Made by a program: the position numbers and the translations under genes. Below are positions 14,900-25,400 of a stretch of 64,000 nucleotides of DNA, in pieces. The stretch covers positions 20,939 to 84,938 of the forward strand of contig JAUXTU010000118.1 in assembly GCA_030679145.1 (NCBI GenBank). Direction: 5' to 3'. This stretch comes from Bacteroidota bacterium (GTDB taxonomy: Bacteria; Bacteroidota; Ignavibacteria; UBA10030; UBA8401). Position 1 is the stretch's first letter. The number at the start of each line of letters is the position of its first letter. Below the pieces are notes generated by a model. That model made no database searches. It worked only from the letters and a program-made list of their open reading frames with translations, and was not told the DNA's origin.

Positions 14900-16639
14900 T
14901 TAATTGAGTGAAGGGAGTGAATAATTGAACCACACAAACCAACCAAGTCCGGAATATCGTACTTCAGGACCTTTTGCATTTTCCAATTTTGTATCGTTGT
15001 TATCTTTATCGGTTACGGTAACATTCCATTCATTGCTGACCGGTGCGCCGGAATACTCCGCACCACCTCCAATAGAAAATGCAGGTGTGAGATATATTTC
15101 TAGTCCTGCCTTTGCATCAAAACCAAATGCTGTATGCATCAATGAATAATTGAGATCATCACCGTTCTTATCTTTTCCGACATCGGAAAGGTACGTCGCG
15201 TTAAAACGGCCATCAGCTTGAAGAACAAGTCCAAACCGCCGAAAATAATATTTTTTAACAAGTCCCAAATTTATGTAGCCCCCAAGCCCGGGACCCGCAT
15301 TCTTTGAGCTATCTATCGGATTAAGAGTCTTAGAATAGTCATAAAAGAAAAATTTTCCTTGAGCGTTAGGAAATCCAAGTGCCGCGCCAAGATGGAGCCA
15401 CAATTCTGAAACATTCGTTGCATTTGCAAGACTTGTTTGAATGGAAGCCATTGGACCGAACATTCCTGAATATTCTTCATCTATCCGCAGAAAGAATTTT
15501 TTTCCATCAGGAAAAATAAATACGTCATCAAATTTGGAGATTTTTATCGGAATCTTACCAAAACCGCCAAGACCATTAATGCCGATCAGCGGAATTTCAG
15601 TTACATTCAATCCCGGAGAATAGTTTGATCCGGTGATTGTTTGAGCATAGGAAAATGCTGATTCATTTTTTTTATTGTTTCCAACCTTCCGTACTTTTAC
15701 GAAACCGCGTCGTTCTTTCTTTATTTCACCCGATTCGGATTCCATTAATTCTTCAACCCAATACGAGTCATCCAGACCAAGACCTTCGCGTGTTCCAAGA
15801 TTGAGATTGATCCCAAACGTTGTCACTTCAGTTACTCCGCCTGTCAATTTGAATTCTTCAAGTTTTTTTGTTTCATTTGCAATGTTCACCGAACTAACCT
15901 TCACAGCAGATTCAAATGCCTCCCAGTCTACATCTCCTTCGGCTCCATCATCCTGATCTCCGGACCGTGAAATCTCATTATCACCCCAGCCGTTCGCAGC
16001 ACCAATAAACGAAACGGACGCATTGTTCGATTTATCAACATTCAATTTAAACCACAACAATCCGACCTTTATTGAATGCGTATATGTCGTGTATTTTTGT
16101 TTTCGAACAACTTTTCCTTCATCGTTTTTTATATCTCTTTCACCACGGCTGGTACTTCGATTGTATAACTCCACATATGGTACATAGAAAAATCCGGAAT
16201 TAAGGATCGATTCCAATTGTGCAGCGGAAAGTCCGCTGGACTGCGCCTTAGTTGCAAGAAATGTATTTCGTTCAGCTTCTGTGAGGTTCTGCTTGCTCAG
16301 CAATTCTTTATTGAAGTCGAGCAGTTCCAGGAATTTTGGAGCAAGATTTTTTTCGATCAGTGGACGAACAGTAGAAGCAGAAAATGAATTCATCTTTGAT
16401 GCTTCATTGCTGAATTCCACAATGACATTTTCCGGAAGAGAAGAATAGTTGAATCGTTCCATTACTATACTTTTTGAAACTGAGGAAGCAATAAAATTGG
16501 TCTGACGACTCGTCAATTGAAATCCCGCAGGTACCAGAACTTTGTTTACGTACGATACAACCTTCTTCTTATATTGTGCATTTAACGAGATAGATGCGGT
16601 GCAAAATACAATCACGATAAGTGTAATATATTTTTTCAT
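14900..16639 (-). CDS. Exported, probably outer-membrane-associated protein of unknown function
   Basis: A 579-residue protein with signal peptide (about 1-21, ending SLNAQ). I do not recognise a family. Residues 25-150 are helical. The middle contains FGINLNLGTREGLGLDD, a beta segment of the kind seen in the C-terminal domains of FlgT-like or SH3-like envelope proteins. The last 200 residues have alternating short strands with aromatic ends (YYFRRFGLVLQADGRF, AFSIGGGAEYSG) and end in a hydrophobic aromatic strand (WFVWFNYSLPSLN), consistent with a small beta-barrel. It is the first gene of the exported three-gene operon, with tRNA-Val upstream on the same strand. Confidence 0.8.
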   Translation of the reverse strand: MKKYITLIVIVFCTASISLNAQYKKKVVSYVNKVLVPAGFQLTSRQTNFIASSVSKSIVMERFNYSSLPENVIVEFSNEASKMNSFSASTVRPLIEKNLAPKFLELLDFNKELLSKQNLTEAERNTFLATKAQSSGLSAAQLESILNSGFFYVPYVELYNRSTSRGERDIKNDEGKVVRKQKYTTYTHSIKVGLLWFKLNVDKSNNASVSFIGAANGWGDNEISRSGDQDDGAEGDVDWEAFESAVKVSSVNIANETKKLEEFKLTGGVTEVTTFGINLNLGTREGLGLDDSYWVEELMESESGEIKKERRGFVKVRKVGNNKKNESAFSYAQTITGSNYSPGLNVTEIPLIGINGLGGFGKIPIKISKFDDVFIFPDGKKFFLRIDEEYSGMFGPMASIQTSLANATNVSELWLHLGAALGFPNAQGKFFFYDYSKTLNPIDSSKNAGPGLGGYINLGLVKKYYFRRFGLVLQADGRFNATYLSDVGKDKNGDDLNYSLMHTAFGFDAKAGLEIYLTPAFSIGGGAEYSGAPVSNEWNVTVTDKDNNDTKLENAKGPEVRYSGLGWFVWFNYSLPSLN

Positions 16640-16693
16640 GTTGGTTTTGTGATAGTGAATAGGATGTTATTCGTTCGAGGAGGGGTTTTTTTG

Positions 16694-16768
16694 TGGGCGT
16701 TCACGGGATCGAACCGCGGACCTCCTGCTTGTAAGGCAGGCGCTCTAAACCAGCTGAGCTAAACGCCC
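16694..16768 (-). tRNA. tRNA-Val(TAC)
   Basis: Folds as a complete 75-nt cloverleaf on the minus strand: acceptor GGGCGTT/AACGCCC, D-stem GCTC/GAGC, anticodon stem CCTGC/GCAGG with loop CTTACAA (anticodon TAC), T-stem CGCGG/CCGTG with one G-T pair and loop TTCGATC, discriminator A. The CCA end is not encoded. It lies 64 bp downstream of rmlD, at the 3' end of the polysaccharide locus and in the same orientation. Confidence 0.97.
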
Positions 16769-16832
16769 TTGAAGTGCTTTAATATAGAAAATTTTTCAAA
16801 AAAAACAAAGGAGATTAGTTGCTCTCTTATCA

Positions 16833-17699
16833 TCATTGCACGGGATATTCAATCAAAAAACGACGGATGGCATCTCGCCAATCCGGGATCGTAATGCCAA
16901 GATCATGTTGAAGGTGTTGATTTGACATAGCCGAAAACAACGGACGCTGCGCCGGACTTGGAAATGCACTTATTGACACGGGAATGATAGTTGATTGTAT
17001 TGAAAGCTGTTTTGCGATGTATCTTCCCCATTCATAGCGAGAAGCATAATCGCTGTTGGTGAGATGATATAACCCGGTCAATTTTTTATTGATCGCCCGG
17101 AGTGTGATGTCAACAAGATCAATTGTACTGGTCGGAACTGATACTTCATCCGCTGTTAATTTCAACACAGAATTTTTTTGTGACCATTGCAGCATTTTGT
17201 GAATAAAATTCTGTGTTCCGTTACCAAACACCCAGCTTGTACGAAACAATAAATACTGACCGCCGGAAGAAAGAATCGCTTCTTCTCCTACACGCTTACT
17301 CTTGCCATAAATGTTTAATGGATTTGCAGTATCCTGTTCTGTATAGAGATTTCCTTTTAATCCGTCAAAGACATAATCGGAGCTGTAATGGACAAGAAAG
17401 ATATTTTTGTCAAGGCACAATGTTGCAATATTTTTTACAGCAGTGGTATTAATCAGGTAAGCGGTGTCTGATTGTTGTTCAGCAAGATCCACCGCATTAT
17501 ATGCGGCGCAATTGATGATAACGGTCGGTCTTACTGAATCAACAAATTTTGAGAGAAAATCAATTGATGTGATATCGCAATCTTTTTCATCGGGGGCGAT
17601 GACTGTTTCCTTGCGGGCAGATAGGTCCTTGGCAAATTGTTTTCCGAGTTGACCGTTTGCGCCGAGGATGAGATATTTCTGGTTATTCAAAATCTTCAA
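16833..17699 (-). CDS. rfbD: dTDP-4-dehydrorhamnose reductase
   Basis: A 288-residue short-chain dehydrogenase of the RmlD family, which reduces dTDP-4-keto-rhamnose to dTDP-L-rhamnose in the cytoplasm. Visible motifs: nucleotide-binding GANGQLG (13-19), HYSSDYVFDG (104-113) and the catalytic Y131-x3-K135 in YGKSK. Length is typical. The frame begins at a TTG (17699), with no ATG nearby upstream of the Rossmann strand. RmlA, RmlB and RmlC are not in this window and must be encoded elsewhere if rhamnose is made. It is the last gene of the polysaccharide locus, 20 bp after the phosphoglycosyltransferase gene. Confidence 0.93.
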   Translation of the reverse strand: MKILNNQKYLILGANGQLGKQFAKDLSARKETVIAPDEKDCDITSIDFLSKFVDSVRPTVIINCAAYNAVDLAEQQSDTAYLINTTAVKNIATLCLDKNIFLVHYSSDYVFDGLKGNLYTEQDTANPLNIYGKSKRVGEEAILSSGGQYLLFRTSWVFGNGTQNFIHKMLQWSQKNSVLKLTADEVSVPTSTIDLVDITLRAINKKLTGLYHLTNSDYASRYEWGRYIAKQLSIQSTIIPVSISAFPSPAQRPLFSAMSNQHLQHDLGITIPDWRDAIRRFLIEYPVQ

Positions 17700-17719
17700 G
17701 GATAATATAATTGCAATTG

Positions 17720-19138
17720 TTAATACGCTCCGCGGCCAAAAGCTACAACGGGAATGGTTTCGAAAAGAATCTCAAGATCAAATAACAGCGATTGATTCTC
17801 TACATAATAAAGATCAAGCAGGATCATATCTCTGAATTTTATTTCACTGCGTCCTGAAATCTGCCACAAACCTGTCATACCCGGTTTCACCGAACCACGT
17901 TCTTTTATCGCATCCCAAAATTCATCGGATTCGGTTGCTCGTTCAAAATCTTTTAGCGGAAGGGGACGCGGACCAACAAGACTCATATCACCTTTGAGCA
18001 CATTAAACAACTGCGGGAGCTCATCAATACTGAGTTTTCGAATGATCTTTCCCACACGTGTCACCCGGGGATCATTTTTCATTTTGAATAATGCACCGTC
18101 AGATTCGTTCTTATCCATTAATTCTTGTTTGATTTGTTCGGCATTGGTAACCATGCTGCGAAATTTTATAAAATCAAACTCGTATCCACCTTTCATCGCA
18201 CCGCGGCGCTGCATAAAAAAAATCGGACGTCCACTCTCTAAATAATTAGCGACAATTGTTATAAGGAAAATCGGCGACAGCAGCAGTATAATGATTGAGG
18301 ATGCAATAATATCAAATGTTCTTTTTGAAATACTTTTTAAAATTTTAACCCTGGAACGGATGGGAGCAGAAATAGTTATTCCAGCTATATCATAGATACG
18401 CGATATCTTCAAAAGATCTTCAGCATGAGGAGAAATGATCTTAAGTTTCACATTACTTTTATGACTGATACTTTTTAGATAAGAATATCCATTCAAAGAA
18501 AATTCAGTAGAAGGTATAAATATACGATCGATGTTTTTGGTCGCTACAACATGAGTGATATCCTCTTGTGTATATTGCGGAAGATCTGTGGGATCAAGTC
18601 CCTTTTCTTTGACAATGAATCCTTTTGTCTTATATCCGAGTTCAGGAAATGTTGAAAATCGATAAAAAAGTTTTTCCGCATCTTTATCAACACCAACGAT
18701 TAAAGAATTATGAACGCCATATCCTAATCGTTGAAAGTACAGATTGATTAATTTCAGGAAAAAACGTGCTACCAATAATAATACGGCAAGGGAAAGAACG
18801 AAAGTAATAACAGAATTTTTACCAACGAACGCTTGCGCAAAACTATTTACAGCGAGGGAAATCAACACCGTAATGACGAATGCACGTGCCGTAATCAGGT
18901 TTTGTAAACGCAAACTTAGGTGAAATGAGCCGCGATAAAGACCTAACATTGATGCTATAAGTAAATAGATCGCCGTAAAGAAAGTAAAGCCAATCAAGAG
19001 ATTTTCATCAGGAGTTATATAATGAATGGTTTCGCTCCACTTCAACGAAAAAATAACAAACCCGCCCGCCCAAATTGCCAGGACATCTATCAATTGAGAG
19101 ATAATTACAAAAGCTATTTTCCAATTTCGTTTAAGCAC
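17720..19138 (-). CDS. Initiating phosphoglycosyltransferase (WbaP/WcaJ type)
   Basis: A 472-residue membrane enzyme that transfers a sugar-1-phosphate onto undecaprenyl phosphate to start repeat-unit assembly. Four hydrophobic segments lie in the first 130 residues, a CoA_binding_3-like Rossmann domain at about 140-260, then a hydrophobic re-entrant segment (IIASSIIILLLSPIFLI) and the bacterial sugar transferase domain with KFRSMV, DELPQLFNVLKGDMSLVGPRP and the conserved KPGMTGLWQISGRS. It starts with GTG (19138). In this locus it is the only polyprenyl-phosphate sugar transferase, so it should carry out the first step. The sugar cannot be told from sequence. Confidence 0.95.
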   Translation of the reverse strand: MLKRNWKIAFVIISQLIDVLAIWAGGFVIFSLKWSETIHYITPDENLLIGFTFFTAIYLLIASMLGLYRGSFHLSLRLQNLITARAFVITVLISLAVNSFAQAFVGKNSVITFVLSLAVLLLVARFFLKLINLYFQRLGYGVHNSLIVGVDKDAEKLFYRFSTFPELGYKTKGFIVKEKGLDPTDLPQYTQEDITHVVATKNIDRIFIPSTEFSLNGYSYLKSISHKSNVKLKIISPHAEDLLKISRIYDIAGITISAPIRSRVKILKSISKRTFDIIASSIIILLLSPIFLITIVANYLESGRPIFFMQRRGAMKGGYEFDFIKFRSMVTNAEQIKQELMDKNESDGALFKMKNDPRVTRVGKIIRKLSIDELPQLFNVLKGDMSLVGPRPLPLKDFERATESDEFWDAIKERGSVKPGMTGLWQISGRSEIKFRDMILLDLYYVENQSLLFDLEILFETIPVVAFGRGAY

Positions 19139-19452
19139 CGAAGATATCCTATAGTAAGCTGATTGGTATTTGTATTCTTAAATACAGAATTTAATTTTAT
19201 GAGCTTTAGTAATCAATTTTTAAAATTCCCCTTTTGTGCAACACTGCTTAAAACAAAACCCCAACACTCGATTTTTTAGAATTGAATTTCTATTGATGGC
19301 AGTTGCTTATCTTGCCTAAATATTATTCTATATAAGAAACAAAGAAATATAGGAAGTATTAAAAGGAGTAACAAGAAGATATTAATGCTCTGAAAAATAT
19401 GTGAACCCCAATTTCATTTTAAATAAACATTCCAAGCAGTTTTATTGTTGCA
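19139..19452. other. 314-bp gap between giant surface protein and phosphoglycosyltransferase genes
   Basis: No gene was seen on either strand. The largest internal break in the locus lies here, so a separate promoter for the phosphoglycosyltransferase-rmlD pair is plausible. The sequence is AT-rich. I could not identify a convincing terminator after the giant gene or a clear promoter. Confidence 0.5.
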
Positions 19453-22400
19453 TTATTTAATCAGAACAAGTTTTTTTACAAATTTGTGTTCTTTTTCCAA
19501 AGCGTTCACTTCTTTCATACGTATTACAGCATAATAGACACCGGAAGAATATCGGCTGGCGTTCCACACAATCTCCTGATATTGTGCGTCCATTTGATGT
19601 TCAAATATTGTAGCGATTCGTTGTCCAATCACGTTGTATATTTCAATCGAAACATCGCTCGTTTTAGGGACACCAAATCGTATTGTTGTTGTCGGATTAA
19701 ATGGGTTTGGATAATTTTGATAAACAATATATTCAGTTGGAACCAATAATTTCCACGCTGCTACACCCAACACTTTTTCAGATGTTATAAAAGAGATTGT
19801 ATCATTCGCTAGTGTAGTAAATTTTCCATCAGTTACAGAAATTGTCCAATAATATCGAGAGGATGTTTTGAATAATTTCATGATCTTACCAGCAAAGATT
19901 GTATCGGTCAAATTGTTCAGAATAGTATCTACTGCAGCGCCCCAGATATGAAGTGTATATTGCAATGTATCTTCATAATCCCCGTCTGATGATCTATTCC
20001 ATAAAAAATTAAGATCTTTATTCCAATCCAATGCAATAGTATCTGTTTGCGATTGTTTATACAGGGTAAAGCTAACCGGTTGATGATATGTTGGAGTAAT
20101 TGTAAGATTCCATTGCTGAGTCACTGTACTCCCTTTTGAATCGGTAACCTTTAATGAGATTACTGTATCCCCGACATTATCATATTGTGGGACCCCTCGA
20201 AGTGTATCACTACTAAATTTCAGCCAACTCGGAAGTGAAATGAATTCAATAACAAGAGAGTCTCTTCCATATTCCGCATCACTGTCATACGGATGAAATG
20301 CATAGCGATATTCAAATTCTTCGGAGGTGGTAGTATCAGCTGAAGATAAAATAATAGGAGCGTGGTTTACGTTAGTTACGTTCAACAAAAACGATTGAAT
20401 GGACTCTCCCGATTTATTGTCCACAACTTTTAAAGTTACGATTGTATCAACGGCATTCTTTCCTTGAGGTATTCCATAAACTGTATTGCTGTCTTCATTA
20501 AAATGTAACCACGATGGCAAAACAACAGGAGTTACAGTTAATGAATCAGCAAAATTCTTTGAATCTCTGTCGAATACATTGATTGAATAAATATAATTTG
20601 AATCTTCAATCGCATTGATAATTGGTACAGAAGTAAATATCGGTGCGTGATTTGTATGATGTACATACAGCGTATATTGTTGAAGAGCAATTCCGTTCTT
20701 ATCATCTGAGGCTTTAATGCTCATTGGGAAAGAGCGATATTCTAATGTATCAGATACATTGAGAACAGTCTCCTCTTTTTTTCTACCCTCTGTAAACTTT
20801 TCAAAATCTTCATCTGAGTGGAGTAAGAATTTATGATTTTTCCTAAGTGATATTATTTCTTTCTTTTCTGGCATAACTATTCCAGATAGACTATCGACTA
20901 AAGATGGAATTCCAGATATCAAACCAGTCAATGAATCAATCAACAAAAATGGAGGAGCTTGAACAAAGGTAAATAAAACTTTATCTCCAAATAATAGTGA
21001 ATCCTGATCTAGTGCCATTACCCTGTAGTTATAAACGCTATCTTCTTTCCCTATAGTATCGGGAACAGAAACAAAGACAGGCGAATGATTGATATGTTGC
21101 ACTGTAAGAACAAATGTCTTGTTGATTGTTCCGCCCTTATTATCATACGCTTGAACAGTCACCGTTGTATCTCGCACATTCAGCCCACTTGATGTTCCAC
21201 TGAGTGTTCCGGTGATACTATCGATTGTCAGCCAGGTTGGTTTAATGACCAGTTTATATTTTACTTGATCACCAAATAACAGGCTGTCCTGATCGCTGGC
21301 TCGGACTATTGTTGTATAAAGTGTATCTTCTATTGCATTTGGTAATATTGATGTTACAAAAACTGGTAAATGATTTGTGTGTGTCACTGTAACATTAAAG
21401 CTCTGAAGTATTACTCCACCCTTTCCATCACGTACTCGCACTGTAACCGCCGTATCTCCTACATCTTTTCCTCGTGGAGTTCCGGTAATTAATCCTGTCG
21501 TGCTATCAATGCTCATCCATTGTGGACTAACACGAAGTCTATAATACAATGTATCATTAAATAATAATTGATCCTGATCCGTTGCGATCACTTGATATGA
21601 ATACAGACTATCTTCTGCAATTTGTTCAAGCGGGTTTGATGCAAATTCCGGTAGGTGATTGATATGCTCTACCTTGAGTGTATACTGTTGTGTTGATATT
21701 CCTCCTTTATTATCAAACGTTTGAATTGCTACAATAGTATCTTGAGCGTGAATCAATGATGGTGTTCCACTGATAAGTCCTGTAATGCTGTCAATCGTCA
21801 ACCACAGTGGCTTGACCAGTAGTTTATATCGGATGTAATCTCCAAATAACAAAGTATCCTGGTCTGTAGCATTTACTACATAGGTATAGAGTGAATCTTC
21901 AATCGCTGTTGTATCAGCAATGGACACAAATTGAGGCAAATGGTTGGTATGCGATACTTTCACATTATAGCTTGCACTGGCGATTCCACCTTTTCCATCG
22001 GTTACTCTTACTGTAACAAGTGAGTCTGTACCAACATTTTTTCCACGTGGTGTTCCACTAATAAGTCCTGTGCTGCTGACCGTTAACCAACTTGGCTTTT
22101 TAGTGAGTGTAAAAGTAAACACATCTCCTACGAGTGTGTCGGGATCTTCTACCTTAACCTGATATCTATAGAGTGTATCTTCCTGCGCAGTGAATATTCC
22201 TGTAGAAACTATTTCCGGTATATGATTGACGTGGGTGATATGAAGCGTATATTGTTGAGTGGTTGTTCCTCCCGCATTGTCATATGCTTGTACTATAACA
22301 ACTGTATCATATAAGTTTTGCACTTGTGGCGTACCGCTGATCGTTCCGTTGGTGCTGTCGATGTTTAACCAGCTTGGCTTATTGATCAGTCTGTATCGGA

Positions 22401-25400
22401 CGATATCTCCAAATAATATTGTATCGTTGTCTGTAGCTCTAGAAGTTTGTATATATATTTCATCCTCTACAGTTACTGTATCTGGATTCCAGTTGACAAA
22501 TGATGGAATGTGATTAATATGGTGAATAGTAAGTGGAAAATTCGATACCGTTACTCCTCCGTTATTGTCTGTTACATAAACCCTGTATGTTGTGTCTCCA
22601 ACATTTTTTGCCGTTGGTAATCCGAAAACTCTCCCGGTCAATGAATCTATCGTCAACCAAGAAGGATGGATAAGTAATGAATATCGAATTCGATCTTCAA
22701 ACAACGTAGTATCCGGATCGATAACATTGAACATAACTGAAAATAGTGAATCTTCGGTTGCGCTTGTCCTTGATTGTTGCGCAATAATACTATCTTGACC
22801 ACTAAGAAGTGTATAAGCAAACTCCGGACTATGGTTTGTATGGTTTACTGCAAGTTGATAACTATGATTCGTAAATCCACCCTTATCATCGTATACTTGA
22901 ATGGTCACAGTCGTATCTTGCGCACTCAAGCCACTTGCGGTTCCACTGATTGTTCCTGTGATACTATCGATCGTCAACCACACTGGTTTGATAAGAAGTT
23001 TATACCGTATCAGATCTCCAAATAATGCACTGTCTTGATCGCTTGCTTGAACGATTGTGGTATACAGCGAATCTTCTATTGCATCGGATAAGGTATTAGT
23101 TGAAATAATAGGATTGTGATTTGTGTGCTTTACAATTATTGGAAGAGTATGTTCGACAAATAATCCATTATTGTCTTTTGCTCTGATGGTCAACAGCGTA
23201 TCGCCCACATTTTTTGCGGAAGGAATACCTGAGAATATTCCGGTAAGAGTATCCAGAATCATCCACGTTGGACCACGAATCAGTTGAAAATGTAACTGAT
23301 CATTAAAGATCGTATCTTGATCAGTAAAAATCATCTTCCCAATATACAGTGAATCTTCATTTGCAATAGAATCAGGCGCAGAAACAAAGAGTGGCGGGTG
23401 ATTGATATGTTCCACAGTGAGTGTGAATGAATGTGTCGAGACTCCACCCTTGTTGTCGTATGATTGTACCGCAACAATTGTATCTCTCGCGTTCAAGCCG
23501 TTTGGCGTACCGGTAATGATACCAGTGACACTGTCGATTACAAGCCAGATTGGTTTAACAATCAGTCGATATCGCACCACATCACCAAACAATGCCGAAT
23601 CTTGATCACTACCTTTTACAGTATACGTGTAGAGTGAATCTTCCACTGCTGTTGTATCTGCGCTTGTTACAAACACTGGCGCATGATTTGTATGCGATAT
23701 CGTCACTGAAAATGTCTGCAATATCAATCCTCCCTTACCATCCCTGACTCTCACAGTCACCACAGTATCTCCAACATTTTTTCCTTTCGGTGTTCCGGTG
23801 ATCAATCCGGTTGAACTGTCAATATCCATCCAACTTGGATGCACACTCAGTTTATAATGTAATGTATCACCGAAGAGTTGCTGATCCGCATCCGTTGCCG
23901 TTACCTGATACGTGTAGAGTGAGTCTTCCCGTGCCGTCGTGATTGGTGTTGAAATAAACTCCGGTTCGTGATTGATATGTTCCACACGAAGTATAAACTG
24001 CTGCGTTGAAATTCCTCCCTTGTTATCGTACGACTGCACCGCAACAATTGTATCCAATACATTTAGCCCGCTTGGAGTTCCGCGAATGGTTCCGGAGATA
24101 CTATCAACGACAAGCCAACTCGGTTTTATGGAAAGTCTGTATCGGATATTATCTCCGAACAACAGCGTATCCTGATCGTTTGCTTTTACATTGTATGTAT
24201 AGAGTGAATCCTCCACCGCCGTTGTATCTGCCATCGTCACAAACTGAGGCGAGTGATTGGTATGAGATACTTTGATCGCGTAACTCTGACTGGCAATACC
24301 TCCCTTACCATCGCTGACTCTCACAGTCACGATAGTATCTCCCACATTCTTTCCCAAAGGAATACCGGAGACAAGACCACTGCTGTTGACACTGAGCCAA
24401 CTCGGACGTTTGGTAAGTGTATATGTAATAACATCTCCAATGAGCGTGTCCGGATCTTCCACAATAACCTTATATCTATAGAGTGAATCTTCCTGCACAG
24501 TGAAACTTCCTATCGATACGATCTCAGGAATATGATTGATGTGTGTGATATAAAGTTGGTATTGCTGCTGCACCAATCCTCCCACATTATCGTACGCTTC
24601 TACTACGAACAGTGTATCATACAGATTCTGGACTCTCGGCGTACCGCTTATGACTCCTGTAACGCTGTCAATACTTATCCAAGCTGGTTTATTGATCAAT
24701 CTGTATCTAATAATATCACTAAATAACAATGTATCTTGGTCTGTTGCTTTTGTTTTGTAGCTATACACATCATCTTCTATCGCCGTAGTATCTGCTACAC
24801 TGGTAAAAATTGGTGTGTGATTCGTGTGAAGAATGTGTAGTGTAAAAGATTTTTGCACAACACCACCGTTTTGATCATTCACCGATACTGTCAGTGTTGT
24901 ATCACCAACACTGTATGGTTTTGGTATGCCTGAAAGTATTCCTGTAATTGAATCAATCGAGAGCCAGCTTGGTTTTATTGTAAGAAAATACCGTAGCTGA
25001 TCTCCAAATAATAAACTGTCTACATCGCTCGCATACACTTTTGAAGTAAAAAGTGAATCTTCTTGTCCAAGTGTGTCGCTTAGTGTGGCAATGATTGGTG
25101 TATGATTGGTATGTTGAATTATTAACTTTGTTTCCTTAATAGAGGTTGTATTCCAACGATCTACTGCTTTTACTACTAAAGAGGTATCTCCAACATTTTC
25201 ACCTTTTGGAGTTCCATAAACTGTCTTTGCAATACTGTCGTAATGAAGCCAACTTGGAAGTTGAAGAATCGAAATAGAATACTGATCACCATCAACATCA
25301 GTTACAAAATTTGAAATATTAAACAAACTATCTTCTTTTAGCATCAGAATAGAGTCTAATAATATTGTCGGAAAATGATTCTTTCGGTAATAAGCTGATC

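Noticed and set aside
20100..25394. Tandem DNA repeats in the 19.4-27.8 kb region considered as non-coding satellite or CRISPR
   Set aside because: They lie in one uninterrupted reading frame and encode Ig-like protein domains.
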